Assembly: GCA_944322925.1 (NCBI GenBank) | Contig: CALUQM010000018.1 | Coordinates: 1 to 40,752 of the forward strand | Direction of reading: 5' to 3' | DNA from: an uncultured Bacteroidales bacterium | GTDB lineage: Bacteria > Bacteroidota > Bacteroidia > Bacteroidales > UBA932 | Length of the DNA stretch: 40,752 nt | Shown: in pieces, positions 1-8,843 of the stretch | Numbering within the stretch: position 1 is the stretch's first letter | Layout: the number at the start of each line of letters is the position of its first letter | Notes under the pieces: model-generated | The model's input: the letters and a program-made list of their open reading frames with translations, nothing else | Told to the model about the DNA's origin: nothing | The model's database searches: none | Translations under genes and position numbers: made by a program

Positions 1-1
1 G

Positions 2-74
2 AGCCACTCATGGGATTCGAACCCACGACCTACGCGTTACGAATGCGTTGCTCTACCGACTGAGCTAAAGTGGC
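2..74 (-). tRNA. tRNA-Thr, anticodon CGT
   Basis: Read on the minus strand the sequence folds as a complete cloverleaf: acceptor GCCACTT/GAGTGGC, D-stem GCTC/GAGC, anticodon loop TTCGTAA giving anticodon CGT (reads ACG, threonine), T-stem GTGGG/CCCAT with loop TTCGAAT. The discriminator base is T and CCA is not encoded. Base pair 31-39 of the anticodon stem is an A/C mismatch. A TATTTTTG -7 box lies about 30 bases upstream. Confidence 0.96.
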
Positions 75-103
75 CTTTAACGCTTTCCTTCCGGAAAGGA
101 CTG

Positions 104-111
104 CAAAAATA
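104..111 (-). promoter_or_regulatory. Putative -7 box for tRNA-Thr
   Basis: On the minus strand this reads TATTTTTG, matching the Bacteroidota consensus TAnnTTTG. It would start transcription near position 98, about 24 bases before the mature tRNA. No TTTG element is seen at the expected upstream spacing. A small hairpin CTTTCC/GGAAAG (83-98) lies in the leader. Confidence 0.5.
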
Positions 112-157
112 AGATAAATTTTTGATATTGCATAGCCGTACCGTATTTTATTTTACC

Positions 158-1459
158 ATGAATGCAGAAATTGTCATTATCGGCGGAGGTGCAGCCGGTC
201 TCATGGCTGCCGTAGGTGCCTCGGAATCAGGCGCAGAAGCTGTCGTTCTGGAAAAAATGCCCAGACCAGGAAGAAAAATCATGATAAGCGGCAAGGGAAG
301 ATGCAATATGACGAACCTCAAGGACTGGCAGGACTTTTCCGTACACATACACCCCAAGCCGAATATCCTGAAACATGCTTTCTATAATTTCAGCCCGGAA
401 GATACCGTAAGATTTTTCAACGGGCACGGACTCGAAACTGTGACGGAGCGCGGAGACAGGGTTTTTCCCGCATCCCACAAGGCGGCCGACGTAGTGGACA
501 CCCTCAGAAAAGCCGCCTGCAATGCGGGTGCTGAAATAATGACAGGATGCGAAGTAAGTGATATTGTAAAAAACGGCGACGGATTCACCGTACTGACGGC
601 CGGAGGGACTGAAATCCGTGCGGGAAAAGTAATAGTCGCAACCGGAGGCCTCTCCTACCCTGCTACCGGATCCACAGGCGACGGCTACCTGTGGGCGGAA
701 AAATCCGGTCACAGGATAAAGTCCTGTTTTCCGTCCCTGACGGCTCTCGTACCTGAAGATTACAAAATAACTGACGGAAAAAACAGGAATGCAGGACATA
801 TACCGAGGGAAACCAGACTGACGGAACTCGGAAAATCCCTTATGGGAAACCAGCTGAAAAATATTTCCCTTGCGGTGGAAATAGACGGTAATGAGGCGCA
901 TACTGAATTCGGAGACATCGATTTCACTGACGGAGGAATCGAAGGTCCCGCAGGTTTCAGGGTGAGCAGAAGATGCGTGTCAGCCGTCCGGAACGGATCC
1001 AAGGTAAAATTCCGTATCGACCTCAAACCCGCCGTCGAAACTGCCGTCCTGAACAAAAGGATAGCTGCGCTGTGGGATGGAATCACGGCAGACAGAAGAA
1101 GCCGCGGGAAAAACCGCAGCGACATGTTCCGTATTCTTCTGGGCAAACTGATGCCGGTATCGCTCATCGACGGATTCATGAAGTCATGCGGAACGGCAGA
1201 CGTGCGCAATCTTGCGGACAGGCTGAAAAACTGGGAATTCAGGATTCAGGGATACGTAGGATATGAAAGATGCGTCGTGACTGCAGGAGGAATATCCACA
1301 GACGAAATATCGCCCAGAACCATGGAATCGAAACTCGTCAGGGGATTGTTTTTCGCCGGGGAAGTCATCGATATCGATGGAGACACTGGAGGGTACAATC
1401 TGCAGGCGGCCTTTTCTACCGGAATGCTGGCCGGTCAGTCCGCTGCCGCCGGGACCTGA
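158..1459 (+). CDS. FAD-dependent oxidoreductase, HI0933/YhiN (BaiN-like) family
   Basis: A 433-residue flavoprotein. The N-terminus has the FAD-binding Rossmann motif GGGAAG at residues 9-14 after a short beta strand. A GKGRCNMTN segment follows, typical of the HI0933-like family, and near the C-terminus GLFFAGEVIDIDGDTGGYN closes the FAD site. Length is near the family norm of about 400. Members are putative NAD(P)/FAD oxidoreductases; the physiological substrate is generally unknown, and the similarity to BaiN does not by itself imply bile-acid metabolism. I chose the ATG at 158 because it sits directly before the conserved strand; an in-frame TTG at 122 would add an unlikely 12-residue extension. 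The gene is divergent from tRNA-Thr and its TGA directly abuts the stop of mnmA on the other strand. Confidence 0.88.
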   Translation: MNAEIVIIGGGAAGLMAAVGASESGAEAVVLEKMPRPGRKIMISGKGRCNMTNLKDWQDFSVHIHPKPNILKHAFYNFSPEDTVRFFNGHGLETVTERGDRVFPASHKAADVVDTLRKAACNAGAEIMTGCEVSDIVKNGDGFTVLTAGGTEIRAGKVIVATGGLSYPATGSTGDGYLWAEKSGHRIKSCFPSLTALVPEDYKITDGKNRNAGHIPRETRLTELGKSLMGNQLKNISLAVEIDGNEAHTEFGDIDFTDGGIEGPAGFRVSRRCVSAVRNGSKVKFRIDLKPAVETAVLNKRIAALWDGITADRRSRGKNRSDMFRILLGKLMPVSLIDGFMKSCGTADVRNLADRLKNWEFRIQGYVGYERCVVTAGGISTDEISPRTMESKLVRGLFFAGEVIDIDGDTGGYNLQAAFSTGMLAGQSAAAGT

Positions 1460-2899
1460 TCACCCGATCACCCCTGAACCGACCATCTCGTCCCTGTCGT
1501 ACCAGACAGCGAACTGACCTGGAGTGATTCCTCTCTGAGGAGTATCGAAAAGTATATAAAGCCCGTTCGGCCGCATTACAAGAGTAGCATCCTGAAGCGG
1601 CTGTCTGTAACGGATTCTTACCCTGTACCGCCGTATATCCCCTGCAAGCATCGGCATATCCTCCCTTATCCAGTGGGCATCCTCCGGAGCGACTCTCAGA
1701 CAGCTTCTTGACAAGCCCTTATGCGTATGTCCCTCACCTACATAAATAGTGTTTGACGGGATATCTGTCCCGATGACAAACAGGGAATCCTTATGTCCTC
1801 CTATGTTCAGTCCTTTCCGCTGCCCGATAGTATAGAACTGCGCCCCGTCATGCCTGCCGACAATCTTTCCGTACGGATTGTCCTTGTATCTGGTCTTCCT
1901 TACATGTTTCTTCCCGCTGCGGTATGTCTCTGTCTCGAATTTTATATCATACGTTATCGGAGCAGACAGCCTCATGAAGTCATCGTCTGAAAGGGCCCTG
2001 ATCTTTTCTTCCGAAAAAGGCGACTGTGCCGAACACCCACCCTCATTGTCCGGATTGCCCTCGGCATGAAACTCATGGGCGGGATCATTGACCTTCAGCG
2101 ACCTGGTCTCCGATATATAATCGGTTATCATCTGCACATCTCCCGATGAATGATCCTTTTTCAGGGAATAAAGAGTGTCATGAACGAAAGCATACCGGGC
2201 ATTATTCTGAAAATAAGCATCATACACTTCCACTACATCGCCTTCCGAAGGCTTTAGTTTCTGCTGCAGGAAAACGGGCAGATCCACTTTTCCGACAAAA
2301 CATATTCCCTGCGAATCCTTCTTGTCGGCCGACGGCAGATCCGCTTCCGCAGCTATCCTCCTGACTTCCGGCTTTGAAATATCTCCGATGGGAAACATCG
2401 CCCTGGAAAGCTGTTCCTGAGTAAGCTGGCAAAGGAAGTAGCTCTGGTCCTTGTTCGGGTCGGAACCGGCAAAAATGCGATATATCGTCTTTCCGTCCTG
2501 TCCGGTTATCTCGTCTTTCCTGCAGTAATGCCCTGTTGCGACATAGTCAGCACCGAGGCTGAGTGCACATTTCATGAAAGCGTCGAACTTGATTTCCCTG
2601 TTGCACAGTACGTCAGGATTCGGAGTCCGGCCTTTGGAATATTCGTCGAACATGTAATCCACGACGCGTTTGCGGTATTCATCGCTCAGATCCACGAAAT
2701 AAAACGGAATCCCGATTTTCCTCGCCACCATTTCGGCTACAAAACGGTCTTCCTCCCATTCGCAGTCCCCGTGAAGGGTGCCTGTAGTATCATGCCAGTT
2801 CTGCATGAAAAGCGCGAAGACATCATACCCTGCCTTCTTGAGAAGAAGGGCAGCCACGCTGGAGTCGACTCCTCCGGACAAACCGATACATACTTTCAT
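1460..2899 (-). CDS. mnmA: tRNA-specific 2-thiouridylase MnmA, with a large internal insertion
   Basis: MnmA thiolates U34 of tRNA-Lys, -Glu and -Gln using ATP and a persulfide relay. The N-terminal PP-loop SGGVDSS is at residues 8-14. The two catalytic cysteines are visible: C99 in NPDVLCNREIKFD and C200 in DSQGICFVG. The conserved tRNA-binding/central segment (FYTIGQRKGLNIGG) is at about 355-368. At 479 residues the protein is about 100 longer than common MnmA (about 360-380). The excess lies between about residue 225 and 342, just after the second cysteine segment and before the GQRKGL segment. It is hydrophilic, with a basic stretch KHVRKTRYKDNPYGK at its end. There is no frameshift and both flanks are intact, so it is probably a genuine lineage-specific insert. 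The gene is tail-to-tail with the flavoprotein, with no intergenic base. Confidence 0.95.
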   Translation of the reverse strand: MKVCIGLSGGVDSSVAALLLKKAGYDVFALFMQNWHDTTGTLHGDCEWEEDRFVAEMVARKIGIPFYFVDLSDEYRKRVVDYMFDEYSKGRTPNPDVLCNREIKFDAFMKCALSLGADYVATGHYCRKDEITGQDGKTIYRIFAGSDPNKDQSYFLCQLTQEQLSRAMFPIGDISKPEVRRIAAEADLPSADKKDSQGICFVGKVDLPVFLQQKLKPSEGDVVEVYDAYFQNNARYAFVHDTLYSLKKDHSSGDVQMITDYISETRSLKVNDPAHEFHAEGNPDNEGGCSAQSPFSEEKIRALSDDDFMRLSAPITYDIKFETETYRSGKKHVRKTRYKDNPYGKIVGRHDGAQFYTIGQRKGLNIGGHKDSLFVIGTDIPSNTIYVGEGHTHKGLSRSCLRVAPEDAHWIREDMPMLAGDIRRYRVRIRYRQPLQDATLVMRPNGLYILFDTPQRGITPGQFAVWYDRDEMVGSGVIG

Positions 2900-2930
2900 G
2901 ACTGTTTTTCATTATGTTGACTTAAAATTT

Positions 2931-3117
2931 CCTTTGCTCTCAGTTTCTGCGTATATTTGGCCTGACGGCCACATATACTGTTGCACTTCGGCAATGAAAT
3001 AAGTTTTCTTTGCTCTCAGTTTCTGCGTATATTTGGCCTGACGGCCACATATACTGTTGCGCCTCGGCAGAGCAAATAAATTTGCTCTGCTCTCGGCTTC
3101 TGCGTATATTTGAATCC
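2931..3117. repeat. 76-77 bp tandem repeat carrying a hairpin and a promoter-like box (two full copies plus one partial)
   Basis: Copies begin near 2931, 3007 and 3083. Shared core: TGCTCTCAGTTTCTGCG then TATATTTG. In copies 1 and 2 the box is the left arm of a hairpin, TATATTTGGCC-TGAC-GGCCACATATA, with one mismatch in 11 pairs. Copy 3 diverges after TATATTTG, keeps only the left half, and serves as the cdd promoter. At the copy 2/3 junction is a second, perfect hairpin, GCAGAGCAAA-TAAA-TTTGCTCTGC (3067-3090). The array occupies nearly the whole divergent mnmA-cdd interval. Confidence 0.85.
3081..3112 (+). promoter_or_regulatory. Promoter of cdd
   Basis: TTTG at 3081-3084, a 20-base spacer, and TATATTTG at 3105-3112: an ideal Bacteroidota promoter. 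The predicted start near 3118 leaves a leader of about 15 bases before the cdd ATG. In the two upstream repeat copies the same boxes are only 15 bases apart, so only this copy has correct geometry. Confidence 0.72.
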
Positions 3118-3132
3118 TAAACACTATCGGAT

Positions 3133-3609
3133 ATGATACAGAAGGAAATAAACATCCGCTACCGGGAATATGACGACAGGAATGAACTCGCACCCGAAGA
3201 TCTGGCTCTTGTCGAAGCGGCTGCCGCTGCTACTGAAAATTCATATTCACCTTATTCCGGATTCAGGGTCGGTGCAGCCGTCAGACTCAGCAATGGCGAA
3301 ACCGTAACCGGAAGCAACCAGGAAAACATCGCATATCCTTCCGGACTGTGCGCTGAAAGGACAGCCATGTTCTACGCATGTTCAAGATATCCGGATGCAG
3401 CCATCGAAGCCATAGCAATCACCGCTTCACAGAACGGAGAACCTTGCAGGCTGCCGGCAAGTCCATGCGGGGCATGCAGACAGGTCATGGCCGAATATCA
3501 GACCAGGGCAGGCCGTGACATGAAAATCATTCTTGCAGGCAAAGAGAAGACAATGGTTTTCGACAGAGTCGACGACATGCTTCCGTTCATCTTCGACAGC
3601 CTGAAATGA
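3133..3609 (+). CDS. cdd: Cytidine deaminase
   Basis: Pyrimidine-salvage enzyme that hydrolytically deaminates (deoxy)cytidine to (deoxy)uridine. The 158-residue protein has the zinc-dependent deaminase signature: C73-A-E75 in GLCAERTAMF (E75 is the proton shuttle) and P-C112-G-A-C115 supplying the other zinc ligands. The substrate-binding segment SYSPYSGFRVGAA is at about 37-49. The length fits the small tetrameric form, with a slightly long N-terminus. It follows the promoter-bearing repeat array and is followed by the SRP RNA gene on the same strand. Confidence 0.95.
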   Translation: MIQKEINIRYREYDDRNELAPEDLALVEAAAAATENSYSPYSGFRVGAAVRLSNGETVTGSNQENIAYPSGLCAERTAMFYACSRYPDAAIEAIAITASQNGEPCRLPASPCGACRQVMAEYQTRAGRDMKIILAGKEKTMVFDRVDDMLPFIFDSLK

Positions 3610-3630
3610 AGTGCGTTTAAAGAATAAATT

Positions 3631-3660
3631 TTTGTATTCCGAAAAAAAGCACTACATTTG
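3631..3660 (+). promoter_or_regulatory. Promoter of the SRP RNA gene
   Basis: TTTG at 3631-3634 and TACATTTG at 3653-3660, with an 18-base spacer. The -7 box ends five bases before the first base of the terminal SRP RNA stem at 3666, as expected for a start at the mature 5' end. Confidence 0.7.
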
Positions 3661-3665
3661 CATTC

Positions 3666-3768
3666 GGGTAAGTCATACACGACCAGCTCCTGCTGAATTC
3701 CCCCAGGACCGGAAGGTAGCAAGGGTAGGCGGTTGTAGCGGTGCGATGTATCAAGCTTACCCTTTTTT
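3666..3768 (+). ncRNA. ffs: Signal recognition particle RNA (small, 4.5S type)
   Basis: The hallmark apical domain CAGGACCGGAAGGTAGCA, with a GGAA tetraloop, is at 3704-3721. The RNA ends pair as GGGTAAG (3666-3672) with CTTACCC (3756-3762), directly followed by six T residues forming the terminator. It binds Ffh and scaffolds co-translational targeting of inner-membrane proteins. The length of about 100 nt fits the bacterial small SRP class. Confidence 0.93.
3756..3768 (+). terminator. Intrinsic terminator of ffs
   Basis: The closing stem of the SRP RNA (GGGTAAG/CTTACCC) followed by TTTTTT acts as the termination hairpin. It lies just before the 3' end of the convergent bactofilin gene. Confidence 0.7.
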
Positions 3769-3773
3769 CGTTT

Positions 3774-4211
3774 CTATTCCTTCTTGCCGTTGCGCTGCTC
3801 GTTGTGCTCAGCCGCCTGACGGGCATCCTTTCCGGACATCCCAGCAGCTATCTTGTCATACTCCTGCTCGGTAATCATCTTGCAGGTTCCGTTGAATGAA
3901 GCTCCGAGCTCCACTATAAGTTTGCGTACCTTCAGATCCCCTTCGACCGAACAGTCGCTCTTGATGGACATCGTGTCCTTGACCGTAAAGCTGCCTCTGG
4001 TCTTGCCCCAGACATCAGCATTGACACAGGCAATCTGTGCATCCACGTCGGCAGTCTCGCCAACGACGACCTTGCCGTCGGAAACAATGCTGCCGACAAA
4101 TTTCCCGTCTATTCTGAGATCATTGGGAGAAACGATCTCTCCCTTGAAATAGGTTCCGGAAGATATGCGGCTGACAAGATTGACATTTGCAGCCTGTTCT
4201 ATTTTAGCCAT
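3774..4211 (-). CDS. Bactofilin (polymer-forming cytoskeletal protein, DUF583)
   Basis: A 145-residue protein with a short polar N-terminal tail, a beta-helix core (about 17-120) with regular glycine and hydrophobic spacing (RISSGTYFKGEIVSPNDLRIDGKFVGSIVSDGKVVVGETADVD in pattern), and a charged tail (EHNEQRNGKKE). These are hallmarks of bactofilins, which self-assemble into nucleotide-independent filaments at the membrane and often organise cell-wall enzymes. I chose the ATG at 4211 (MAKIEQA); an in-frame upstream extension would run into secA and looks unrelated. It starts 26 bases after the secA stop with no promoter visible, so the two are probably co-transcribed. No membrane segment is seen. 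Confidence 0.88.
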   Translation of the reverse strand: MAKIEQAANVNLVSRISSGTYFKGEIVSPNDLRIDGKFVGSIVSDGKVVVGETADVDAQIACVNADVWGKTRGSFTVKDTMSIKSDCSVEGDLKVRKLIVELGASFNGTCKMITEQEYDKIAAGMSGKDARQAAEHNEQRNGKKE

Positions 4212-4237
4212 ATTATAGATTTTTTTCAAAATTGCAC

Positions 4238-7200
4238 TTAATTCAGATTGCGTCCGTGACAGTTCTTGTATTTCTTGCCCGAGCCGCATGGACAAGGATC
4301 GTTGCGGCCGACAGTCTTTTCAACATGAACAGGCATCTTGCTCTTCTGGTCCGGACCGTTCGTTACAAGATCCGTACGGCTTGTCCGCATCTGACTCATG
4401 TCGGGCTTGCGTGCCGGGGCCGGAGCCTGTGCCTGAGAAGCATCCCTCAAAGGAATATGCGCCCTGAAAAGGAATGAAAGGATATCCTTGTTCAAGGATT
4501 CGAGCATGGCCTTGAAAAGGTTGAAGCTTTCGAACTTGTATATGAGCAGAGGGTCCTTCTGTTCGTAAGTCGCATTCTGGACAGACTGTTTAAGGTCATC
4601 CATGTCACGGAGATGCTCTTTCCAATGTTCATCTATCTGATAGAGAGTTATGGTCTTGCTCAAGGCCCTTGCTATCTCCTTCCCTTCCGTCTCGTATGCC
4701 TTTTTGAGGTTCACCGACAAAGTCATCATCTTGCGGCCGTCGGAAATCGGAATGGCTATATTCTGATAGATGGCACCCTGCTTCTCATATACTTCCTTTA
4801 TGATCGGATATGCTTTCTGAGTCATGGTATCCATCCTGCGCGAATATACATCGAGCATGTTGTGGAAAAGTCTGTCGCTCAGATCCTTCGGAGTAGCCTT
4901 ATTGTAGAATACCTCATCGAATCCGGCATCGATGGACATAAGGCGCATTACGGCCTCGTTGAATGATGAAAAATCGTAGCCTTCACAATTTTCCACGACA
5001 ATCTCGGCAGTATCCTGCATCATGTTCATCACGTCTATATCTACCCTGTCGCCGACAAGGGCATTGCGTCTCTTCGTATAGATGACTTCCCTCTGGGAAT
5101 TCATGACGTCATCGTACTCCAGAAGTCTCTTTCTTATCCCGAAATTGTTTTCCTCGACTTTCTTCTGCGCCCTCTCGATAGAGCTGGAAAGCATCGATGA
5201 TTCGAGGGCTTCATTGTCCTGCATTCCGAGTTTGTCGACCACGGAAGCTATCCTTTCGGAACCGAAAAGCCTCATGAGTTTGTCTTCGAGCGAAACATAG
5301 AAGGTCGAAGAACCCGGATCTCCCTGACGTCCTGCACGTCCTCTGAGCTGACGGTCAACACGGCGGCTGTCATGGCGTTCCGTACCGATAATGGCAAGAC
5401 CGCCTGCCTTGCGTACATCTTCCGAAAGCTTGATATCCGTTCCTCGGCCGGCCATGTTGGTGGCAATTGTCACTGTGCTTGTCTGACCTGCGTGAGCTAC
5501 GATTTCAGCCTCGCGCGCATGCTGCTTGGCATTGAGGACCTGATGCTGGATGCCTCTGAGTTTGAGCATCCTGCTCAGAAGTTCCGACGTCTCGACATCG
5601 GTGGTGCCGACCAGAACCGGACGGCCCTCCGAGGTAAGATCCACTATCTTGTTGATGACAGCCTCGTACTTGGCCTTCTTCGTCTTGTATATAAGATCAT
5701 CGTTGTCGATTCTGGCTATAGGCTTGTTTGTAGGAATCACGACTACATCCAGTTTGTATATCGACCAGAACTCGCCCGCCTCGGTCTCTGCCGTACCTGT
5801 CATGCCGGCAAGCTTGTGATACATCCTGAAGTAGTTTTGGAGAGTGATTGTTGCAAAAGTCTGCGTGGCAGCCTCGACCTTCACACTCTCCTTGGCTTCT
5901 ACGGCCTGATGGAGTCCGTCGCTCCAGCGGCGGCCTTCCATGATACGTCCGGTCTGCTCGTCGACAATCTTGATCTTGTTGTCCATAATCACATAGTCGA
6001 CATCTTTCTCGAACATTGCGTATGCTTTCAGAAGCTGGTTGACAGTATGGACGCGGTCGGACTTGATGGCGAAATCCGCCATGATTTCGTCTTTCTTCGC
6101 ACTCTTTTCCTCAGGTGAAAGGTCGCTTTTCTCCACTTCGGCAATGGCCGATCCCACATCGGGAAGTATGAAGAACTTAGGATCGGAAAGGGTGCCGCTG
6201 AGGAGGTCATGGCCGTTGTCGGTCATTTCTACGGAGTGCTGCTTCTCGTTTATCACGAAGAAAAGAGGATCCGTCACCACAGGCATTTCGCGTTCGTTGT
6301 CCTGCATGTAATAATTCTCGGTTCTCTGAAGCAGCTGCTTGATTCCCGGCTCGCTGAGATACTTTATGAGCGGTTTGTATTTCGGAAGTCCCTTGTATGC
6401 CCTCAAAAGAAGTTTGCCGCCCTCCTTCTCGTCTCCGGCAGCGATAAGTTTCCTTGCCTCGTTCAATGTGGAAGTGACGAGAGTCTTCTGATTGTTGTAC
6501 AGTTTCTCGACATAAGGCTTGAATTCGATGTACTGCTGGTCATCCCCTTTCGGAACCGGGCCGGATATGATAAGAGGTGTTCTTGCATCGTCAATAAGGA
6601 CAGAATCCACCTCATCGACTATTGCGTAATGATGCTTTCTCTGTACAAGGTCGTTGACAGAGATCGCCATGTTGTCCCTCAGGTAATCGAAACCGAATTC
6701 ATTGTTCGTACCGAAGGTAATGTCGCAGGCGTATGCCCTCTTCCTTGCTTCACTGTTCGGCTGGTGCTTGTCGATGCAGTCTACCGAGAGGCCGTGGAAC
6801 ATGTAAAGCGGTCCCATCCATTCGGAGTCTCGTTTCGACAGATAATCGTTGACGGTGACTACATGGACGCCTTTTCCGGCCAGGGCATTCAGGAAAACAG
6901 GCAGGGTTGCTACAAGGGTTTTACCTTCTCCCGTAGCCATCTCCGCAATCTTGCCCTGATGAAGGACGATACCGCCTATAAGCTGCACATCATAGTGCAC
7001 CATGTCCCAGGTCACTTCGTTTCCGCCGGCCATCCAGTGGTTCTGCCATACGGCCTCATTGCCTTCTATCCTGACGAAATCCTTTGTAGTGCTCAGCAAC
7101 CTGTCGAAATCAGTAGCCTTGACCCTTATTTCCGGATTTTCCTTGAACCGGCGGGCCGTGGATTTCATTACGGCGAAGGCTTCCGGCAAAATTTCATTCA

Positions 7201-7510
7201 GGACAGCCTCTATATCCTCGTCGACCTTCTTGACCAGCTTGTCGGATTCGGTAGCAAGCGCTTCCTTCCTGTCGAGGGGTATATCCTTCTCCAGTTCCTC
7301 CTTGATCTGGGCTATCCTGCCCTCATCTTCCGCAATCCTGTCGCGGACAATCTTACGGAGTTCATCGGTCTTTGCCCTGAGTTCGTCCAGAGACAACTTG
7401 TCTATTTCATCGTATGCTGCCAGAACCTTTGCAAGAATAGGCTGCAACTGCTTCAAATCCCTTTCCGCCTTGGTTCCGAACATTTTTTTAAACAAACCTG
7501 CTATCGACAT
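4238..7510 (-). CDS. secA: Preprotein translocase ATPase SecA
   Basis: The motor that pushes unfolded preproteins through SecYEG. Walker A GEGKT at residues 194-198, the [11 protein letters not shown] Walker B segment, and helicase motif VI as [14 protein letters not shown] are all present. The extreme C-terminus carries the zinc finger [18 protein letters not shown] that binds SecB or ribosomes. At 1090 residues it is longer than the E. coli protein (901), as is usual in Bacteroidota; extra sequence lies between nucleotide-binding domain 1 and the DEAD-core regions (around [21 protein letters not shown]). The ATG at 7510 is preferred over an in-frame TTG at 7519. A well-formed promoter precedes it, and bactofilin follows in the same operon. 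Confidence 0.97.
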   Translation of the reverse strand: MSIAGLFKKMFGTKAERDLKQLQPILAKVLAAYDEIDKLSLDELRAKTDELRKIVRDRIAEDEGRIAQIKEELEKDIPLDRKEALATESDKLVKKVDEDIEAVLNEILPEAFAVMKSTARRFKENPEIRVKATDFDRLLSTTKDFVRIEGNEAVWQNHWMAGGNEVTWDMVHYDVQLIGGIVLHQGKIAEMATGEGKTLVATLPVFLNALAGKGVHVVTVNDYLSKRDSEWMGPLYMFHGLSVDCIDKHQPNSEARKRAYACDITFGTNNEFGFDYLRDNMAISVNDLVQRKHHYAIVDEVDSVLIDDARTPLIISGPVPKGDDQQYIEFKPYVEKLYNNQKTLVTSTLNEARKLIAAGDEKEGGKLLLRAYKGLPKYKPLIKYLSEPGIKQLLQRTENYYMQDNEREMPVVTDPLFFVINEKQHSVEMTDNGHDLLSGTLSDPKFFILPDVGSAIAEVEKSDLSPEEKSAKKDEIMADFAIKSDRVHTVNQLLKAYAMFEKDVDYVIMDNKIKIVDEQTGRIMEGRRWSDGLHQAVEAKESVKVEAATQTFATITLQNYFRMYHKLAGMTGTAETEAGEFWSIYKLDVVVIPTNKPIARIDNDDLIYKTKKAKYEAVINKIVDLTSEGRPVLVGTTDVETSELLSRMLKLRGIQHQVLNAKQHAREAEIVAHAGQTSTVTIATNMAGRGTDIKLSEDVRKAGGLAIIGTERHDSRRVDRQLRGRAGRQGDPGSSTFYVSLEDKLMRLFGSERIASVVDKLGMQDNEALESSMLSSSIERAQKKVEENNFGIRKRLLEYDDVMNSQREVIYTKRRNALVGDRVDIDVMNMMQDTAEIVVENCEGYDFSSFNEAVMRLMSIDAGFDEVFYNKATPKDLSDRLFHNMLDVYSRRMDTMTQKAYPIIKEVYEKQGAIYQNIAIPISDGRKMMTLSVNLKKAYETEGKEIARALSKTITLYQIDEHWKEHLRDMDDLKQSVQNATYEQKDPLLIYKFESFNLFKAMLESLNKDILSFLFRAHIPLRDASQAQAPAPARKPDMSQMRTSRTDLVTNGPDQKSKMPVHVEKTVGRNDPCPCGSGKKYKNCHGRNLN

Positions 7511-7576
7511 AAAATTCAAAATAATTATTCAACTGACTTATAACCTGCCGGCAATGCAAAAAATCCGACAATCGTG

Positions 7577-7607
7577 CAAAGATACGAATTATCGGATACA
7601 TTACCAA
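7577..7607 (-). promoter_or_regulatory. Promoter of the secA-bactofilin operon
   Basis: On the minus strand: TTG (complement of 7605-7607), a 20-base spacer, and TATCTTTG (complement of 7577-7584). This gives a leader of about 60 bases before the secA ATG. Confidence 0.68.
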
Positions 7608-7620
7608 TATTTATATGGCA

Positions 7621-8817
7621 CTAATATTTTCTTCCCGGATACTGTCCGAGAGCCTTTCCGAGCAGGAAGACAGCCCTTTCGAGATCCTCTGATTTCAGCA
7701 CGTAAGCAATCCTGACCTGATTGGTCCCCAGACCGGGCGTGATGTAAAATCCGTTCGCAGGAGCAAGCATTACGCTCTCGCCTTCATACTGAAAGTCCCT
7801 CAGACACCATGCACAGAATTTTTCCGCATCATCGACAGGAAGGGCTGCCATGGCATAAAACGCACCGTGAGGGGTCGACGTCACTACGCCCGGAATTCCG
7901 GACATTGCTTTAAGAAGAATCTTACGCCTCTGGTCATATTCTCTTATGACGTTTTCAAGGTAGGATGAATCTTCCCCGCACGAGGCTTCCGCGACTATCT
8001 GCCCGAGAAGAGGCGGACTGAGCCTTGCCTGACAAAGTTTCAGAACGCCCTGAGTTATGGAGCGGTTTTTTGTAATCAGGGCTCCTACCCTTATGCCGCA
8101 CTCCGAATAACGCTTCGAAAAAGAATCTATCAGCACGACATTTTCCGCAATTTCCTCAAAATGTCCCGCAGACAAATACTCTTTCCCGTCATAAACGAAC
8201 TCTCTGTAGACTTCGTCCGAAAAAAGGTACAGGTCATGCTTCCTGACTATGTCGGCCAGCATCCGCATCTCGGCTGCTGTATACAATGTTCCTGAAGGGT
8301 TGTTCGGGTTGCAGATAAGAATCGCCCTTGTCCTGTCAGTGATAAGTTCCTCGAAATGTTCCACCTGAGGCAGGGCAAAACCGTCTTCTATATGCGTCTT
8401 CAAAGTCCTGACCCTTACTCCGGCCACATCGGCGAATGCCAGATAATTGGCATAAGTCGGTTCCGTCGTTATAAGTTCGTCGCCCGGATCCATACATGCC
8501 AGGAAAGAAAAAAGCACAGCTTCCGACGCACCTGAAGTGACAGTTATCTCGTCAGGCGTAAATTCCATCCCGCATCTGCGGTAATAATCGGAAATCTTTT
8601 CCCGCAGTGACCTGAATCCTTGTGAAGGACTGTATTCAAGCACTGTCCTGTCGATTTTTCTCAAAGCCTCGAGTCCCTTGGAAGGAGTCTTGATATCCGG
8701 CTGTCCGATATTGAGATGATATATTTTTATCCCTCTCGATTTGGCTTCATCGGCCAATGGCGTAAGTTTCCTTATAGGGGAACTTGCCATTCCCTTTATT
8801 CTTTCAGATATTTTCAT
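7621..8817 (-). CDS. PLP-dependent aminotransferase, class I/II (aspartate-aminotransferase-like)
   Basis: A 398-residue fold-type I aminotransferase. The motif NPNNPSG is at 170-176, the cofactor-binding DEVYREF at about 201-207, and the Schiff-base lysine is K235 in DSFSKRYSECGIR. The C-terminal arginine that binds the substrate carboxylate is in TNQVRIAYV. This class transfers amino groups between amino acids and 2-oxo acids; the exact substrate (aspartate, aromatic or other) cannot be read from sequence. I chose ATG 8817 (MKISERIKGM), where family similarity begins; the open frame extends 24 codons upstream into the preceding gene. It starts 26 bases after the outer-membrane barrel gene on the same strand, suggesting one transcript. 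Confidence 0.9.
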   Translation of the reverse strand: MKISERIKGMASSPIRKLTPLADEAKSRGIKIYHLNIGQPDIKTPSKGLEALRKIDRTVLEYSPSQGFRSLREKISDYYRRCGMEFTPDEITVTSGASEAVLFSFLACMDPGDELITTEPTYANYLAFADVAGVRVRTLKTHIEDGFALPQVEHFEELITDRTRAILICNPNNPSGTLYTAAEMRMLADIVRKHDLYLFSDEVYREFVYDGKEYLSAGHFEEIAENVVLIDSFSKRYSECGIRVGALITKNRSITQGVLKLCQARLSPPLLGQIVAEASCGEDSSYLENVIREYDQRRKILLKAMSGIPGVVTSTPHGAFYAMAALPVDDAEKFCAWCLRDFQYEGESVMLAPANGFYITPGLGTNQVRIAYVLKSEDLERAVFLLGKALGQYPGRKY

Positions 8818-8843
8818 TTCGGTTTGAATCAATTTGGCAAGGC

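Noticed and set aside
2931-3117. CRISPR array
   Set aside because: Repeats are contiguous with no variable spacers, and no cas genes are present.
6209-7543. 444-residue frame opposite secA
   Set aside because: Antisense shadow of a highly conserved gene; codon bias in the opposite frame keeps it open and the product has no coherent features.
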